Assembly: GCF_009760405.1 (NCBI RefSeq)
Contig: NZ_WRPP01000007.1
Span: 248,001-312,000 of the forward strand
Direction of reading: 5' to 3'
From: Nocardia terrae
GTDB taxonomy: Bacteria; Actinomycetota; Actinomycetes; Mycobacteriales; Mycobacteriaceae
DNA length: 64,000 nucleotides
The translations under genes and the position numbers were made by a program. The notes under the pieces were generated by a model. The model did no database searches and was not told the DNA's origin. It saw only the letters and a program-made list of their open reading frames with translations. Below are positions 1 through 8,225 of this stretch, piece after piece; positions within the stretch are counted from its first letter, which is position 1, and each line of letters begins with the position of its first letter.

Positions 1-20
1 GGTTTCACCCCTGAATCCCC

Positions 21-53
21 AACCGCCCACCCGGCCCTGCCGGGTGGGCGGTT
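21..53 (+). terminator. Rho-independent-type terminator of the upstream gene
   Basis: Perfect 14-bp inverted repeat (arms 21-34 and 40-53, AACCGCCCACCCGG and its complement) with a 5-nt loop. It has no long U tract, as is usual in GC-rich actinomycetes. In mycobacteria lpqW follows typA, so it probably ends a typA transcript outside the window. Confidence 0.75.
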
Positions 54-111
54 CAGTCTCTGCGGGCGGCCGTGCGGCGGTCGCCGGGTCGCGCGAAGGG
101 GATCCAGTAGA

Positions 112-1884
112 GTGCGCACAGTGAGAACGGGGGCGCGGAAGCGCGCATCGTGGCGCGCGGTGTTTGTGTTGGTGGCGGCCCTCTTGACGGTCGCGACCGG
201 CTGCACCGCGAATCCGCCGCCGCCCATCGAGTCCACGGACAGTCCGAAGACCCAGCCCGCCAAGCCGGGCAAGAACTCGGTCACGGTGGCGGTGGACGAC
301 ATCGGGATCGGGTTCAATCCGCATCTGCGGTCGCAGCAGTCGCCCGCGACCGCCGCGGTGGCGTCGATGGTGCTGCCGAGCCCGTTCCGGCCGTTTCCGA
401 CTCCGGGCGTGCCGGGCGGCACCGATTGGAATCTGGATCCGACGCTGATGGTGTCGGCGGACGTGACGTCGCAGGAACCGTTCACCATCACCTACCAGAT
501 CAACAAGGACGCCAACTGGTCCGACGGCGTGCCCATCGCGGCGGAGGACTTCAAGTACCTCTGGCAGCAGATGATCACGCAGCCCGGCGTGGTGGATCCC
601 GCGGGCTATCGGCTGATCTCCGATATCAGTTCGTCGACGGGCGGCAAGACGGTGACGGTCACCATGACCGAGCCGTATCCGGCCTGGCGGCAACTGTTCT
701 CGGATCTGCTGCCCCAGCATCTGATGAAGGACTCCGGTTTCGAGCAGGGCCTCATCGACACGATCCGGATCTCGGGCGGCCAGTTCAAGATCAAGCAGAC
801 CGATCGCGGCCGCGAGGAGATCCTGCTCGAGCGCAATGACCGCTACTGGGGTCAGCCGGCGGTGCCGGATCAGATCCTGTTGCGGCGCGGCGGAACTCCC
901 GCGCAGGTGGCCGAGTCGCTGCGGACCGGGGACGCGCAGATGGCGCTGGTGCACGGCGGGGTGGCGCTGCAGGCGCAGCTGGGGGCGATTCCCTCGGTGC
1001 GCACGGCCGTGATGGCGCAGGCCCGGGAAATGCAGCTGGTGCTCAACGGCCGCAGCGGGGATCTCGCCGATGTGCGGGTGCGCCGTGCGGTGCTGGCCCT
1101 GCTGGATCCCGTGCTGCTGGCCACGGTCGGCGCGCAGACCGGCAGCTGGGTGGAGCCCGCGCGGGCGCAGGTGCTCGCGCCCTCCGACCCGGGCTATGTC
1201 GCGACCGAGCCGCCGCGTCCGAACCAGGAGGAGGCGTTCGGGTTGCTGGCCGAGGCCGGATTCGCCCGGGCGGCAGAGGCTCCCGCCACCCAGTCGGCGA
1301 CTTCGCCCGCGCCGCAACCGCGTCCGCTGGCCAAGAACGGCAAGTCGCTGACCGTTCGGCTGGGCGCGGTGGACGGCGACACCACCGCGCTGGCGGTGGC
1401 CAATACCGCCGCGGACCAATTGCGCAGCGCCGGAATCGATGTGATCGTGCGCAGCGTGCCGGCCTCGCAGCTCTACAGCAAGGAACTGACCGACGCGGGC
1501 GTGGACGCCGTGGTCGGCTGGGAGCGCACCGGCCAGGACCCGGCGACCGTGCTGGCGTCGCGCTACGGCTGCGCGCCGCTGCCGCTGCCCGGCGACGGCA
1601 ACGACTCGACGGTGGTGGACGGTGCGAAGAAGTCACCGTCCAATCTGTCGGGCGTGTGTGATCCGACGCTGCAGCCCGCCATCGACACCGCTCTGCGCGG
1701 CATCGATGTGGGCAAGGTGATCGGTGACGCCGAACCCAAGCTGTGGGACCTGGCCACGGTGCTGCCGATCATGCAGGACACCCAGGTCGCCGCGGCCGGT
1801 CCGCGGGTGGACGGGGCGTCGCTGAGCGGGGCCATCCAGGTCGGCATCTTCGCCGATGCCGCGAACTGGCGGAGGTTGCCGTGA
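112..1884 (+). CDS. lpqW: LpqW-like lipoprotein, ABC substrate-binding (SBP_bac_5) fold
   Basis: A 590-aa predicted lipoprotein. A basic N-terminus and hydrophobic segment (about residues 14-30) lead to a lipobox ending at Cys31 (ATGC). The rest looks like a family-5 peptide/nickel-type solute-binding protein (for example SDGVPIAAEDFKYLW). Its place directly before mshB matches M. tuberculosis Rv1166 (LpqW), which acts in phosphatidylinositol mannoside and lipoarabinomannan synthesis rather than solute uptake; no permease gene is nearby here either. GTG at 112 has AAGGGG about 10 nt upstream; a second in-frame GTG lies at 121. The stop overlaps the mshB start by 4 bp (GTGA). Confidence 0.85.
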   Translation: MRTVRTGARKRASWRAVFVLVAALLTVATGCTANPPPPIESTDSPKTQPAKPGKNSVTVAVDDIGIGFNPHLRSQQSPATAAVASMVLPSPFRPFPTPGVPGGTDWNLDPTLMVSADVTSQEPFTITYQINKDANWSDGVPIAAEDFKYLWQQMITQPGVVDPAGYRLISDISSSTGGKTVTVTMTEPYPAWRQLFSDLLPQHLMKDSGFEQGLIDTIRISGGQFKIKQTDRGREEILLERNDRYWGQPAVPDQILLRRGGTPAQVAESLRTGDAQMALVHGGVALQAQLGAIPSVRTAVMAQAREMQLVLNGRSGDLADVRVRRAVLALLDPVLLATVGAQTGSWVEPARAQVLAPSDPGYVATEPPRPNQEEAFGLLAEAGFARAAEAPATQSATSPAPQPRPLAKNGKSLTVRLGAVDGDTTALAVANTAADQLRSAGIDVIVRSVPASQLYSKELTDAGVDAVVGWERTGQDPATVLASRYGCAPLPLPGDGNDSTVVDGAKKSPSNLSGVCDPTLQPAIDTALRGIDVGKVIGDAEPKLWDLATVLPIMQDTQVAAAGPRVDGASLSGAIQVGIFADAANWRRLP

Positions 1885-2774
1885 TTCCCGCGGGCGTTCG
1901 GACACACGGTCTGCTGCTGGTGCACGCGCATCCGGACGACGAGTCCATCACCACCGGCGGCACCATCGCCCACTACCGCAAGCGGGGCGTCCCGGTCACC
2001 GTGGTGACCTGCACGCTCGGCGAGGAGGGCGAGGTCATCGGGGACGAGTACGCGCACCTGGTGGCCGGGCAGGCCGATCAGCTGGGCGGCTACCGGATTC
2101 TCGAATTGACCAGGGCCCTGGCCGAATTGGACGCCGATCCGCCGCACTTCCTGGGCGGGGCGGGCCGCTGGCGCGACTCGGGGATGGCCGGGACGCCGTC
2201 GGCGCGCAATCCCCGGGCCTTCGTCAATTCCGGTGACGCCGCGACCGACGCGCTGGTGCAGGTGATCCTGGAGCTGCGCCCGCGCGTGGTGGTCGGTTAC
2301 GACCCGCACGGCGGTTACGGGCATCCGGATCACATTCGCGCGCACGAGATCACCATGGCCGCGGTCCACGCCGCCGCGGACTGGGGCTGGACGGTGCCCA
2401 AGGTGTACTGGACGGTCACCGACGGCGCGGTGCTGGCCATGCACACCGAGGCGCTCAAGCGCCGCACCGTCGACCAGTTGCCCGGCGCGCTGCCGCGGGG
2501 CTGGCGGCTGCCGCATGCGGGCGAATTGGCTTGTGTCCCGGCCGAATCCGTGACCACCACGGTGGATGTCTCGGATGCGCTGGCCGCCAAGCGCGCCGCG
2601 CTGCGGGCGCACGCCACCCAGGTGACGGTGGCGCCCTCGGGGCGCGAATTCGCGCTTTCCAACGACATTGCCCAGCCGGTATTACCGGAAGAGCATTACA
2701 TTTTGGTGCGCGGTGAGCGTGGCCCGCTGGGCCCCGACGGCCGTGAACACGATCTCTTCGCCGGGCTGGAATGA
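1881..2774 (+). CDS. mshB: MshB, GlcNAc-Ins deacetylase of mycothiol synthesis
   Basis: 297-aa zinc deacetylase converting 1-O-(2-acetamido-2-deoxy-glucopyranosyl)-myo-inositol to GlcN-Ins in the mycothiol pathway. The LmbE/PIG-L motif HAHPDDE supplies likely Zn ligands His17 and Asp20, and the GYGHPDH motif near 146-151 supplies the third; TCTLGEEGEVIGDE and GGAGRWRDSGMAGT are MshB hallmarks. The GTG at 1881 was chosen because it overlaps the lpqW stop by 4 bp, has GGAGG 5 nt upstream, and matches the usual family N-terminus; the longer open frame would run back into lpqW. Mycothiol is restricted to actinobacteria, which supports the taxonomic call. Confidence 0.95.
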   Translation: MIPAGVRTHGLLLVHAHPDDESITTGGTIAHYRKRGVPVTVVTCTLGEEGEVIGDEYAHLVAGQADQLGGYRILELTRALAELDADPPHFLGGAGRWRDSGMAGTPSARNPRAFVNSGDAATDALVQVILELRPRVVVGYDPHGGYGHPDHIRAHEITMAAVHAAADWGWTVPKVYWTVTDGAVLAMHTEALKRRTVDQLPGALPRGWRLPHAGELACVPAESVTTTVDVSDALAAKRAALRAHATQVTVAPSGREFALSNDIAQPVLPEEHYILVRGERGPLGPDGREHDLFAGLE

Positions 2775-2784
2775 GGACTGAGTC

Positions 2785-2946
2785 ATGAACTACAACTGGG
2801 ACCTGCAGAATGCGATAGCGGCGTTCGTGGAGAGCCAGCGCCCGTACTTCGAGTGGCAGCACGAGCTGTACCTGTCGGTGCTGTACGGGTTCGTGGACAT
2901 GCAGAGTCAGCTGCTGACGCTGCTCGGATTCCCGCCGGTGCCGTGA
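2785..2946 (+). CDS. 53-aa small protein between mshB and an Rv1171-like gene
   Basis: ATG at 2785 preceded by GAGG at spacing 8; 10 nt after the mshB stop, and its TGA overlaps the GTG of the next gene (GTGA, 2943-2946). The product starts MNYNWDLQNAIAAF and ends LLTLLGFPPVP. It is rich in Trp, Tyr and Phe, looks amphipathic, and has no clear signal peptide or full-length membrane helix. I recognise no family. The spacing, RBS and coupling on both sides argue that it is translated. It may be a subunit or regulator of the following membrane protein, which is inference only. Confidence 0.6.
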   Translation: MNYNWDLQNAIAAFVESQRPYFEWQHELYLSVLYGFVDMQSQLLTLLGFPPVP

Positions 2947-3434
2947 CGGCGGCCGTCGGCGCCCGGGTGGGCGATGCGATCGCGGCGACCGGACCGGCCC
3001 GCACCGTGCTCAACGCGGTGATCGCCGGGCTGTTGCTGATCGACGCCGTGATCACGCTCGGGCTCGAGGTGCTGTTCCTGCCCCTCTACGCCGGGCAAGC
3101 CCACCTGCCGGAACCGACGCCGGTGATGGCCTCCGGACCGCTGGCGTCGACCATGACGGCCGGCGCGATCCCGCTGCCCTTCACGGTCCTGGCCGCCGCG
3201 GTGGTGAACGTGCTGCTGGTGGCCGGCATGGGTGTGGTGACCAAGCGGATCGGGGTGATGGCGCTGCCGATTCTGGTGTGGGCCGTCGGCTTCCTGGTCT
3301 GCGCCGGCTTCAGCCCCAGCGGTTACGCCCTGCTGATGGGCGACTGGCCGACCATGCTGCTGCTCATCTGCGGCCTGCTGCCGTCGGGCATGTACCTCTA
3401 CTACCGCGCCACCGCGAGGCTCGCCGGCGCGTGA
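2943..3434 (+). CDS. Rv1171-like four-helix membrane protein
   Basis: 163 aa with four predicted transmembrane segments (around residues 19-42, 78-97, 104-121 and 134-152). Function unknown. Its position right after mshB corresponds to M. tuberculosis Rv1171, a conserved membrane protein. The GTG start overlaps the stop of the 53-aa ORF by 4 bp, so lpqW, mshB, the small ORF and this gene form one coupled unit. The longer open frame upstream of 2943 overlaps the small ORF and is not the likely start. Confidence 0.75.
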   Translation: MTAAVGARVGDAIAATGPARTVLNAVIAGLLLIDAVITLGLEVLFLPLYAGQAHLPEPTPVMASGPLASTMTAGAIPLPFTVLAAAVVNVLLVAGMGVVTKRIGVMALPILVWAVGFLVCAGFSPSGYALLMGDWPTMLLLICGLLPSGMYLYYRATARLAGA

Positions 3435-3538
3435 TCCGCGCCGCCCCCGAGAATTGATCTCCCGCAGCGGTGTCACACTTCGCGGTCCTGTCTCGTCCCC
3501 TTGCTGAACAGCAATCACGATCAGGAGCGAGGGACACG

Positions 3539-4843
3539 ATGGGATTCGACGAACTGCGCAACACCGTCCGGGGCCGCGTCCTGGAGTCCGGCGACGCGGA
3601 CTTCGAGCAGGCGGCGCGGCCGTGGAGCATCGCGGTGACGCAGCCGGTGGCGGCCGTGGTCGAGGCCGCGGAGGTCGAGGACGTGGCGGCCGCGGTGCGC
3701 TTCGCGGGGGATCAGGGCCGATCGGTGGTGACCCAGCCGACCGGGCACGGTGCTTCCGGCGGGGTGGAGAACGCGATCCTGCTGCGCACCGGGGCGTTGG
3801 ATCGGCTCGAGATCGATCCGGTGGCGCGGGTGGCGCGGGTCGGCGCGGGGGTGCGCTGGGGTCGGGTGCAGGCGGCCGCGGCCGAGTACGGGCTGACCGG
3901 TCTGGCGGGCAGCAATCCGGTGGTCGGCGTGGCCGGATACACGCTGGGCGGCGGCAAGAGCTGGTTCGGCCGCAAGTACGGCTGGGCCTCGAATGCGGTG
4001 CGCGCCTTCGAGATCGTGGACGCGCAGGGCCGTCCGGCGCGGGTGACCGCGGACAGCGATCCGGATCTGTTCTGGGCATTGTCCGGCGGCGGTGGCGATT
4101 TCGCGGTCGTGACGGGCCTCGAGTTCGAGCTGTTCCCCGCGCCCGGCCTCTACGGCGGCCGCGTCATGTGGACCGCTGACCGTTTGCCGCAGGTGTGGGA
4201 TGCCTTCCGCGAGTTGACTTCTCAGGCTCCCGAAGAGCTCTCGGTGTGGTTCAGCCGCTTCCAGTTCCCGCAGGCCCCGGAGATGGTCGGCCTGGATCTC
4301 GCCTACCTGGGTGATCCCGAGCGGGGCCGGGCGCTGGTATCCGTGCTGGACGCCATCGGCGGCGCGGTCGCCGACAAGCGGACCGTCATGTCGGTGGCCG
4401 ATCTCGGCGACATCACCACCGAGCCCACCGATCCCAGCCTGGCCATGACCCGCGGTGAGCTGCTGGCCGAGCTGACCCCCGCGGCCGAGAAGATCATTCT
4501 CGATACCACCCTGGCCCCGATCACCAGCATTCAGGTCCGCCACCTCGGCGGCGCGCTGGCCCGTCCCGCGGCCGGTGCGCGCGGCGCCCTGTCCGAGTCC
4601 TACCTCGTGTCCACGCTGGGTATCGGCCTGCCGCAGCTGCGGGAGGCGGTGCAGGCCAAGCTGACCGGCCTCACCGCCGAGCTCGGCGATCACATCACCG
4701 GAAAGAAGCCGTTCACCTTCCTGGCTCCCGGAGAGTCGGCGGCCGACGCGTTCGACGCGGCGACCCTCGACCGGCTGCGCGCGATCAAGCGGGACCGTGA
4801 CCCGCGCACCGTGATTCGCTCCAACTACCCGGTGCTGGGCTGA
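3539..4843 (+). CDS. FAD-binding oxidoreductase, berberine-bridge-enzyme type
   Basis: 434 aa. The N-terminal half is a PCMH/FAD_binding_4 domain: TQPTGHGASGGV carries the His that usually forms the 8-alpha-histidyl FAD bond, followed by GSNPVVGVAGYTLGGG. The Cys of bicovalent BBE flavoproteins is absent from that second loop, so at most one covalent bond is expected. The C-terminus ends with the usual BBE-like DPRTVIRSNYP. The substrate cannot be told. The ATG at 3539 has AGGAGCGAGGG just upstream, which makes it preferable to the in-frame GTG at 3470. The gene seems to be a single unit. Confidence 0.85.
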   Translation: MGFDELRNTVRGRVLESGDADFEQAARPWSIAVTQPVAAVVEAAEVEDVAAAVRFAGDQGRSVVTQPTGHGASGGVENAILLRTGALDRLEIDPVARVARVGAGVRWGRVQAAAAEYGLTGLAGSNPVVGVAGYTLGGGKSWFGRKYGWASNAVRAFEIVDAQGRPARVTADSDPDLFWALSGGGGDFAVVTGLEFELFPAPGLYGGRVMWTADRLPQVWDAFRELTSQAPEELSVWFSRFQFPQAPEMVGLDLAYLGDPERGRALVSVLDAIGGAVADKRTVMSVADLGDITTEPTDPSLAMTRGELLAELTPAAEKIILDTTLAPITSIQVRHLGGALARPAAGARGALSESYLVSTLGIGLPQLREAVQAKLTGLTAELGDHITGKKPFTFLAPGESAADAFDAATLDRLRAIKRDRDPRTVIRSNYPVLG

Positions 4844-4934
4844 GCCGCAGCGGTTCTCGTGCCGCACTTTCCGCCAGGCGTTGTCAACCTGTAGTTCGTT
4901 CGGGATCTTTCCGTTATTCTCCGGAGGGAGTAAA

Positions 4935-4968
4935 CGTGGCGTAGCGCTCATTTCGGTACTACGCCACG
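4935..4968. promoter_or_regulatory. Inverted repeat upstream of the sensor kinase gene
   Basis: Perfect 10-bp arms (CGTGGCGTAG at 4935-4944; CTACGCCACG at 4959-4968) around a 14-nt spacer, 40 bp before the kinase start and 92 bp after the oxidoreductase stop. It could be an operator or a stem-loop ending the upstream transcript; without a following T tract I lean to a regulatory site. Confidence 0.45.
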
Positions 4969-5008
4969 AGGTGGGGCGCCCCGGCGTTCAGTAGCGGGAA
5001 GATTTGCA

Positions 5009-7411
5009 GTGAGTAGTTGGCGGAATCTCCGCGAATCGGTTGGGTGGCAGCCTGGTTCGGGTGGGGGTGGGGTCCGTGGCTGGTTGAGCGTCCGGGCCCG
5101 ACTGCTCTCGATCGTGCTCATCTCCAGCGTCACCCTGCTGTTGATCGGCGGTGGTGCGGCCGTCTATCTGGTGAAATCCGCTCGGGCCGCGAAACAGTGG
5201 GCCGAACTGGCCAGCAGCACCACCACCCCGGCCATCCTCATGGTGTCGGCCTTCCAGGAGGAGCGGCGGCTCTCGGTGCTGGCGCTGGCGGGCGACGCGG
5301 ACGCGGGCGACGCGCTGGCCGGCGCGCGCAAGCAGTCGGATGCGGCGCTGGCCGCGGTGATCGCCAAGGGTGATGCGGCCCGCGCCCTCAATCCGGACGG
5401 GTCCGCGGCCGATATCGAGGGCTACAACAAGCTTTTCGGCATGGTGACCACCATGCGCGCCGGGGTGGATTCGCGCCAGCTGCCCGCCGATCAGGCCTTC
5501 GGCTTCTTCACCCAGGTGATCGGCACCATCATCTCGGCGTCCATGCTGGCGGCCCGGGTCGCGCCGGAGGCCAGGATCGGCATCGAACTGGGTTACGGCG
5601 TGGAGCCGTTGCGGGCCGCCGAGGCGCTCTCGCAGGCCGACACCCTGGGCGCGGTGGCCCTGACCACGGGCGAGCTGTCCCCGGCGCAGCTGCTGGAGTT
5701 CGGGCACCGGGTCGGCGAGTTCCGCGGCCAGGTGGCCTATGCCGCAACCGTATTGAAGGGCCGGCGGCTGGCCCAGCTGACCGCGATCACCTCGGGCGCG
5801 GACTGGCAGCAGGTCACCGCCATGCAGGACGCGATCGAAGTGCGCGGTCCGGTGTCCGACGGCGACGACGGTACGAGCAAGTCGCGCGATTCCCGGTCGA
5901 AACCGGCGTCGCTGCCCGTCTCCCTCGGCGCCTGGCAGCTTTCGTCCGCGCAGGTGGGCGGCGCGCTGCAGAAGCTGTGGGAGGACCAGAGCCGCGACGC
6001 CCACGTCATCGCGCGCCAGCAGGGCGAGGACGCCACCCGCAACTCGATCATGGGCGGTGCGGCCGTCGCCGCGATCGCGACCATCGCCTTCCTGGCGGCG
6101 CTGGTACTGGCCAATCGCTTCATCGGCCGCATGCGCCGATTGCGGCGCGACACTTTGGAATTGGCCGATGAGCGCCTCCCCGCGCTGATCACCCGGATGG
6201 GCACCGGCGAGACCGTGGACCCGGCCGAGGTCTCTCGACTCGACTTCGGCACCGACGAGCTGGGTCAGGTGGCGGCGGCGTTCAACCGCGCGCATTCGGC
6301 GGCGCTCACCGCCGCGGCGGCCGAGGCGCGCACGCACGCCGGCATCAATGCGGTCTTCCTCAATATCGCGCATCGCAGCCAGGTGGTGGTGCACCGCCAG
6401 CTGGCCCTGCTCGATCGCGCCGAGCGCGAGGAACGCAATGCCGATCAGCTCGAATTGCTGTTCCAGCTGGACCATCTCGCGACCCGGGCCCGGCGCAGCG
6501 CCGAGAACCTGGTCATTCTGGGCGGCGAGCAGCCGGGTCGCCGCTGGCGCAATCCGGTGGCGCTGGTGGATCTGGTCCGCGGTTCGGTCGCGGAGAGCCT
6601 GGACTACACCCGGATCGAAACCGGCCGCATGCCCGAGCAGTACGTCGCCAGCCATGCCGTCGCCGACGTGATCCACCTGCTGGCCGAGCTGATGGACAAT
6701 GCGACGGCCTGCTCGCCGCCGGAGTCGCCGGTCACCGTGTCGGCCGTGGTGGTCGGCCGCGGGGTGGCGGTGGAGATCACCGACCAGGGGCTCGGCATGT
6801 CGGAGGACGAGTACGCGAAGCGCAACGCGCTGCTGGCCGCGCCGCCCGATTTCAGTGTCGCGGCCCTGTCCGGGGATGCCCGGCTCGGGCTGTTCGTGGT
6901 CGCGAAACTGTCCGGGCGGCACGGCATCTCGGTGCGGCTGTCGGAATCGGTGTTCGGCGGGACACAGGCCGTGGTGCTGATCCCGACCGCGCTGCTGGTC
7001 ACGGCGGGCACGGTCGAATTCGCGGGGACGGCCGAACCCGGGGAGGAGCCCGAACCCGAGCTGTTCGGGCGGCCGCTGGTCCGCCCGGCCGATGCGGAGC
7101 CGGAACCGGCGGTCCGGCGGTTCGCGCCGCAGGGCGTGATCCGGGAGCCGAGCATCCCCGTCACCGAAATCCGGACACCCGGCCGCTTGTTCGCGCCCCA
7201 GGGCAATGGCGTCCGTCCGGATCTGCCTCGCCGCCAGCGGGTTTCGATCGAGCCGTCGCCGGTCGAGCCGATGCCCGCGGCCGACGTGCCCGCCGCCGCG
7301 GCCCGTCCGCGCAGCGCCGACGAGGCGCGCAGCCGGATGAGCGCGATCTCGGAGGGCACCCGCCAGGGTCGCCGCCCGGTCCCCGAATCCGATTCGAACC
7401 CCCCGCAATAA
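5009..7411 (+). CDS. Conservon-type sensor histidine kinase (CvnA-like) with NIT sensor domain
   Basis: 800-aa membrane kinase. Transmembrane helix about 32-55, extracytoplasmic nitrate/nitrite-sensing-like helical region to about 345, second helix about 347-372, a HAMP-like segment, then the atypical conservon dimerisation helix with HRSQVVVHRQL and LDHLATRARR, and a HATPase_c domain (N box LMDNATACSPPESP, G box ITDQGLGMSEDEY). The last 150 residues are Pro/Arg-rich and disordered. In conservons such kinases act with a roadblock protein, a DUF742 protein and a small GTPase; the first two follow here. GTG start at 5009; the RBS is weak (CGGGAAG). Confidence 0.85.
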   Translation: MSSWRNLRESVGWQPGSGGGGVRGWLSVRARLLSIVLISSVTLLLIGGGAAVYLVKSARAAKQWAELASSTTTPAILMVSAFQEERRLSVLALAGDADAGDALAGARKQSDAALAAVIAKGDAARALNPDGSAADIEGYNKLFGMVTTMRAGVDSRQLPADQAFGFFTQVIGTIISASMLAARVAPEARIGIELGYGVEPLRAAEALSQADTLGAVALTTGELSPAQLLEFGHRVGEFRGQVAYAATVLKGRRLAQLTAITSGADWQQVTAMQDAIEVRGPVSDGDDGTSKSRDSRSKPASLPVSLGAWQLSSAQVGGALQKLWEDQSRDAHVIARQQGEDATRNSIMGGAAVAAIATIAFLAALVLANRFIGRMRRLRRDTLELADERLPALITRMGTGETVDPAEVSRLDFGTDELGQVAAAFNRAHSAALTAAAAEARTHAGINAVFLNIAHRSQVVVHRQLALLDRAEREERNADQLELLFQLDHLATRARRSAENLVILGGEQPGRRWRNPVALVDLVRGSVAESLDYTRIETGRMPEQYVASHAVADVIHLLAELMDNATACSPPESPVTVSAVVVGRGVAVEITDQGLGMSEDEYAKRNALLAAPPDFSVAALSGDARLGLFVVAKLSGRHGISVRLSESVFGGTQAVVLIPTALLVTAGTVEFAGTAEPGEEPEPELFGRPLVRPADAEPEPAVRRFAPQGVIREPSIPVTEIRTPGRLFAPQGNGVRPDLPRRQRVSIEPSPVEPMPAADVPAAAARPRSADEARSRMSAISEGTRQGRRPVPESDSNPPQ

Positions 7412-7430
7412 CCCGCTCGACGAGAAGGCG

Positions 7431-7841
7431 ATGATGACCACTTCCCAGCGAATCGACCTCGGCTGGCTCCTCGACGATCTGATCAACGGGCTGCCTCGGG
7501 CGCGGTCGGCGGTGCTGCTGTCCACCGACGGCCTGCTGCTCGGCGCCTCCTCCGGGCAGGAGCGTTCGGACGCGGAGCGTTTCGGCGCGATGGCCTCGGC
7601 CCTGCACAGCCTCGCCCGCAGCGCCGGTCAGCATTTCCGGGCCGGCGGCGTGCACCAGACGGTGGTGGAGCTCGACGAGGCGGTGCTGTTCATCACCGCC
7701 GCGGGCACCAATGCCTGCCTGGCGCTCCTGGCGTCGGACACCGCGGATCTGGGGCTGGTGGCCTACGAGATGAACCAGACCGTGCAGCGCGTCGGCACCC
7801 ACCTGGGCGTCGACGCGCGCGGCGGTGCGCAACAACCATGA
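7431..7841 (+). CDS. Roadblock/LC7-domain protein (CvnB-like)
   Basis: 136 aa covering a single roadblock/LC7 domain (LLDDLINGLPRARSAVLLSTDGLLLG, followed by the central strand-helix section). In MglB- and CvnB-type proteins this fold dimerises and modulates Ras-like GTPases. ATG 7431 has GAGAAGG at spacing 2-3 nt; the second ATG at 7434 would fit equally. It lies 20 bp after the kinase gene and overlaps the next gene by 4 bp, so all three are one operon. Confidence 0.88.
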   Translation: MMTTSQRIDLGWLLDDLINGLPRARSAVLLSTDGLLLGASSGQERSDAERFGAMASALHSLARSAGQHFRAGGVHQTVVELDEAVLFITAAGTNACLALLASDTADLGLVAYEMNQTVQRVGTHLGVDARGGAQQP

Positions 7842-8206
7842 CCGGTCCGCGCGAACACTGGTACGAGGAGGACGCGGGTCCGCTGGTCCGTCTCTATGCC
7901 GTGACCCGCGGCCGCGGAGCCGACCGCCCCGAATTGCAGCTGGACACCATGGTGGTGGATTCCGGGCGCGGCATCGGTCTGCGGCGGACCGAGCCGGAGT
8001 ACGCCGTGATCGTGCGACTGTGCCGAAATCCCTTGTCGGTGGCGGAGATATCGGCCCACCTGCGGCTGCCGCTGACCGTGACCAAGGTGCTGATCGGCGA
8101 CCTCATCGACGACGGGCGGCTGGCCTTCCGTCATCTGCCCGTCGCCTCCGGCGGCTCCGATCTGGGCGTGCTGCAGGCCGTGCTGGCGGGTATCCGGTCG
8201 CTCTGA
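7838..8206 (+). CDS. DUF742 protein (CvnC-like)
   Basis: 122 aa, DUF742 family: LVRLYAVTRGR near the start, then a winged-helix-like part (VIVRLCRNPLSVAEISAHL, then VTKVLIGDLIDDGRL). Third member of the conservon set, starting in an ATGA overlap with the roadblock gene. The usual fourth gene, a CvnD-type GTPase, is missing: a terminator and a convergent oxidoreductase gene follow at once. Confidence 0.87.
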   Translation: MTGPREHWYEEDAGPLVRLYAVTRGRGADRPELQLDTMVVDSGRGIGLRRTEPEYAVIVRLCRNPLSVAEISAHLRLPLTVTKVLIGDLIDDGRLAFRHLPVASGGSDLGVLQAVLAGIRSL

Positions 8207-8220
8207 GACCGGATACCCGC
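8186..8220. terminator. Bidirectional terminator between convergent genes
   Basis: Perfect 14-bp inverted repeat (GCGGGTATCCGGTC at 8186-8199, complement at 8207-8220) with a 7-nt loop that contains the DUF742 stop codon. It can serve both the kinase operon and the convergent GMC oxidoreductase gene. Confidence 0.8.
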
Positions 8221-8225
8221 GGGTC

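Noticed and set aside
4988..7525. 845-codon open frame on the minus strand opposite the sensor kinase
   Set aside because: Arg/Gly/His-rich translation, no domains, fully antisense to a well-supported kinase gene. Such frames are normal in GC-rich DNA.
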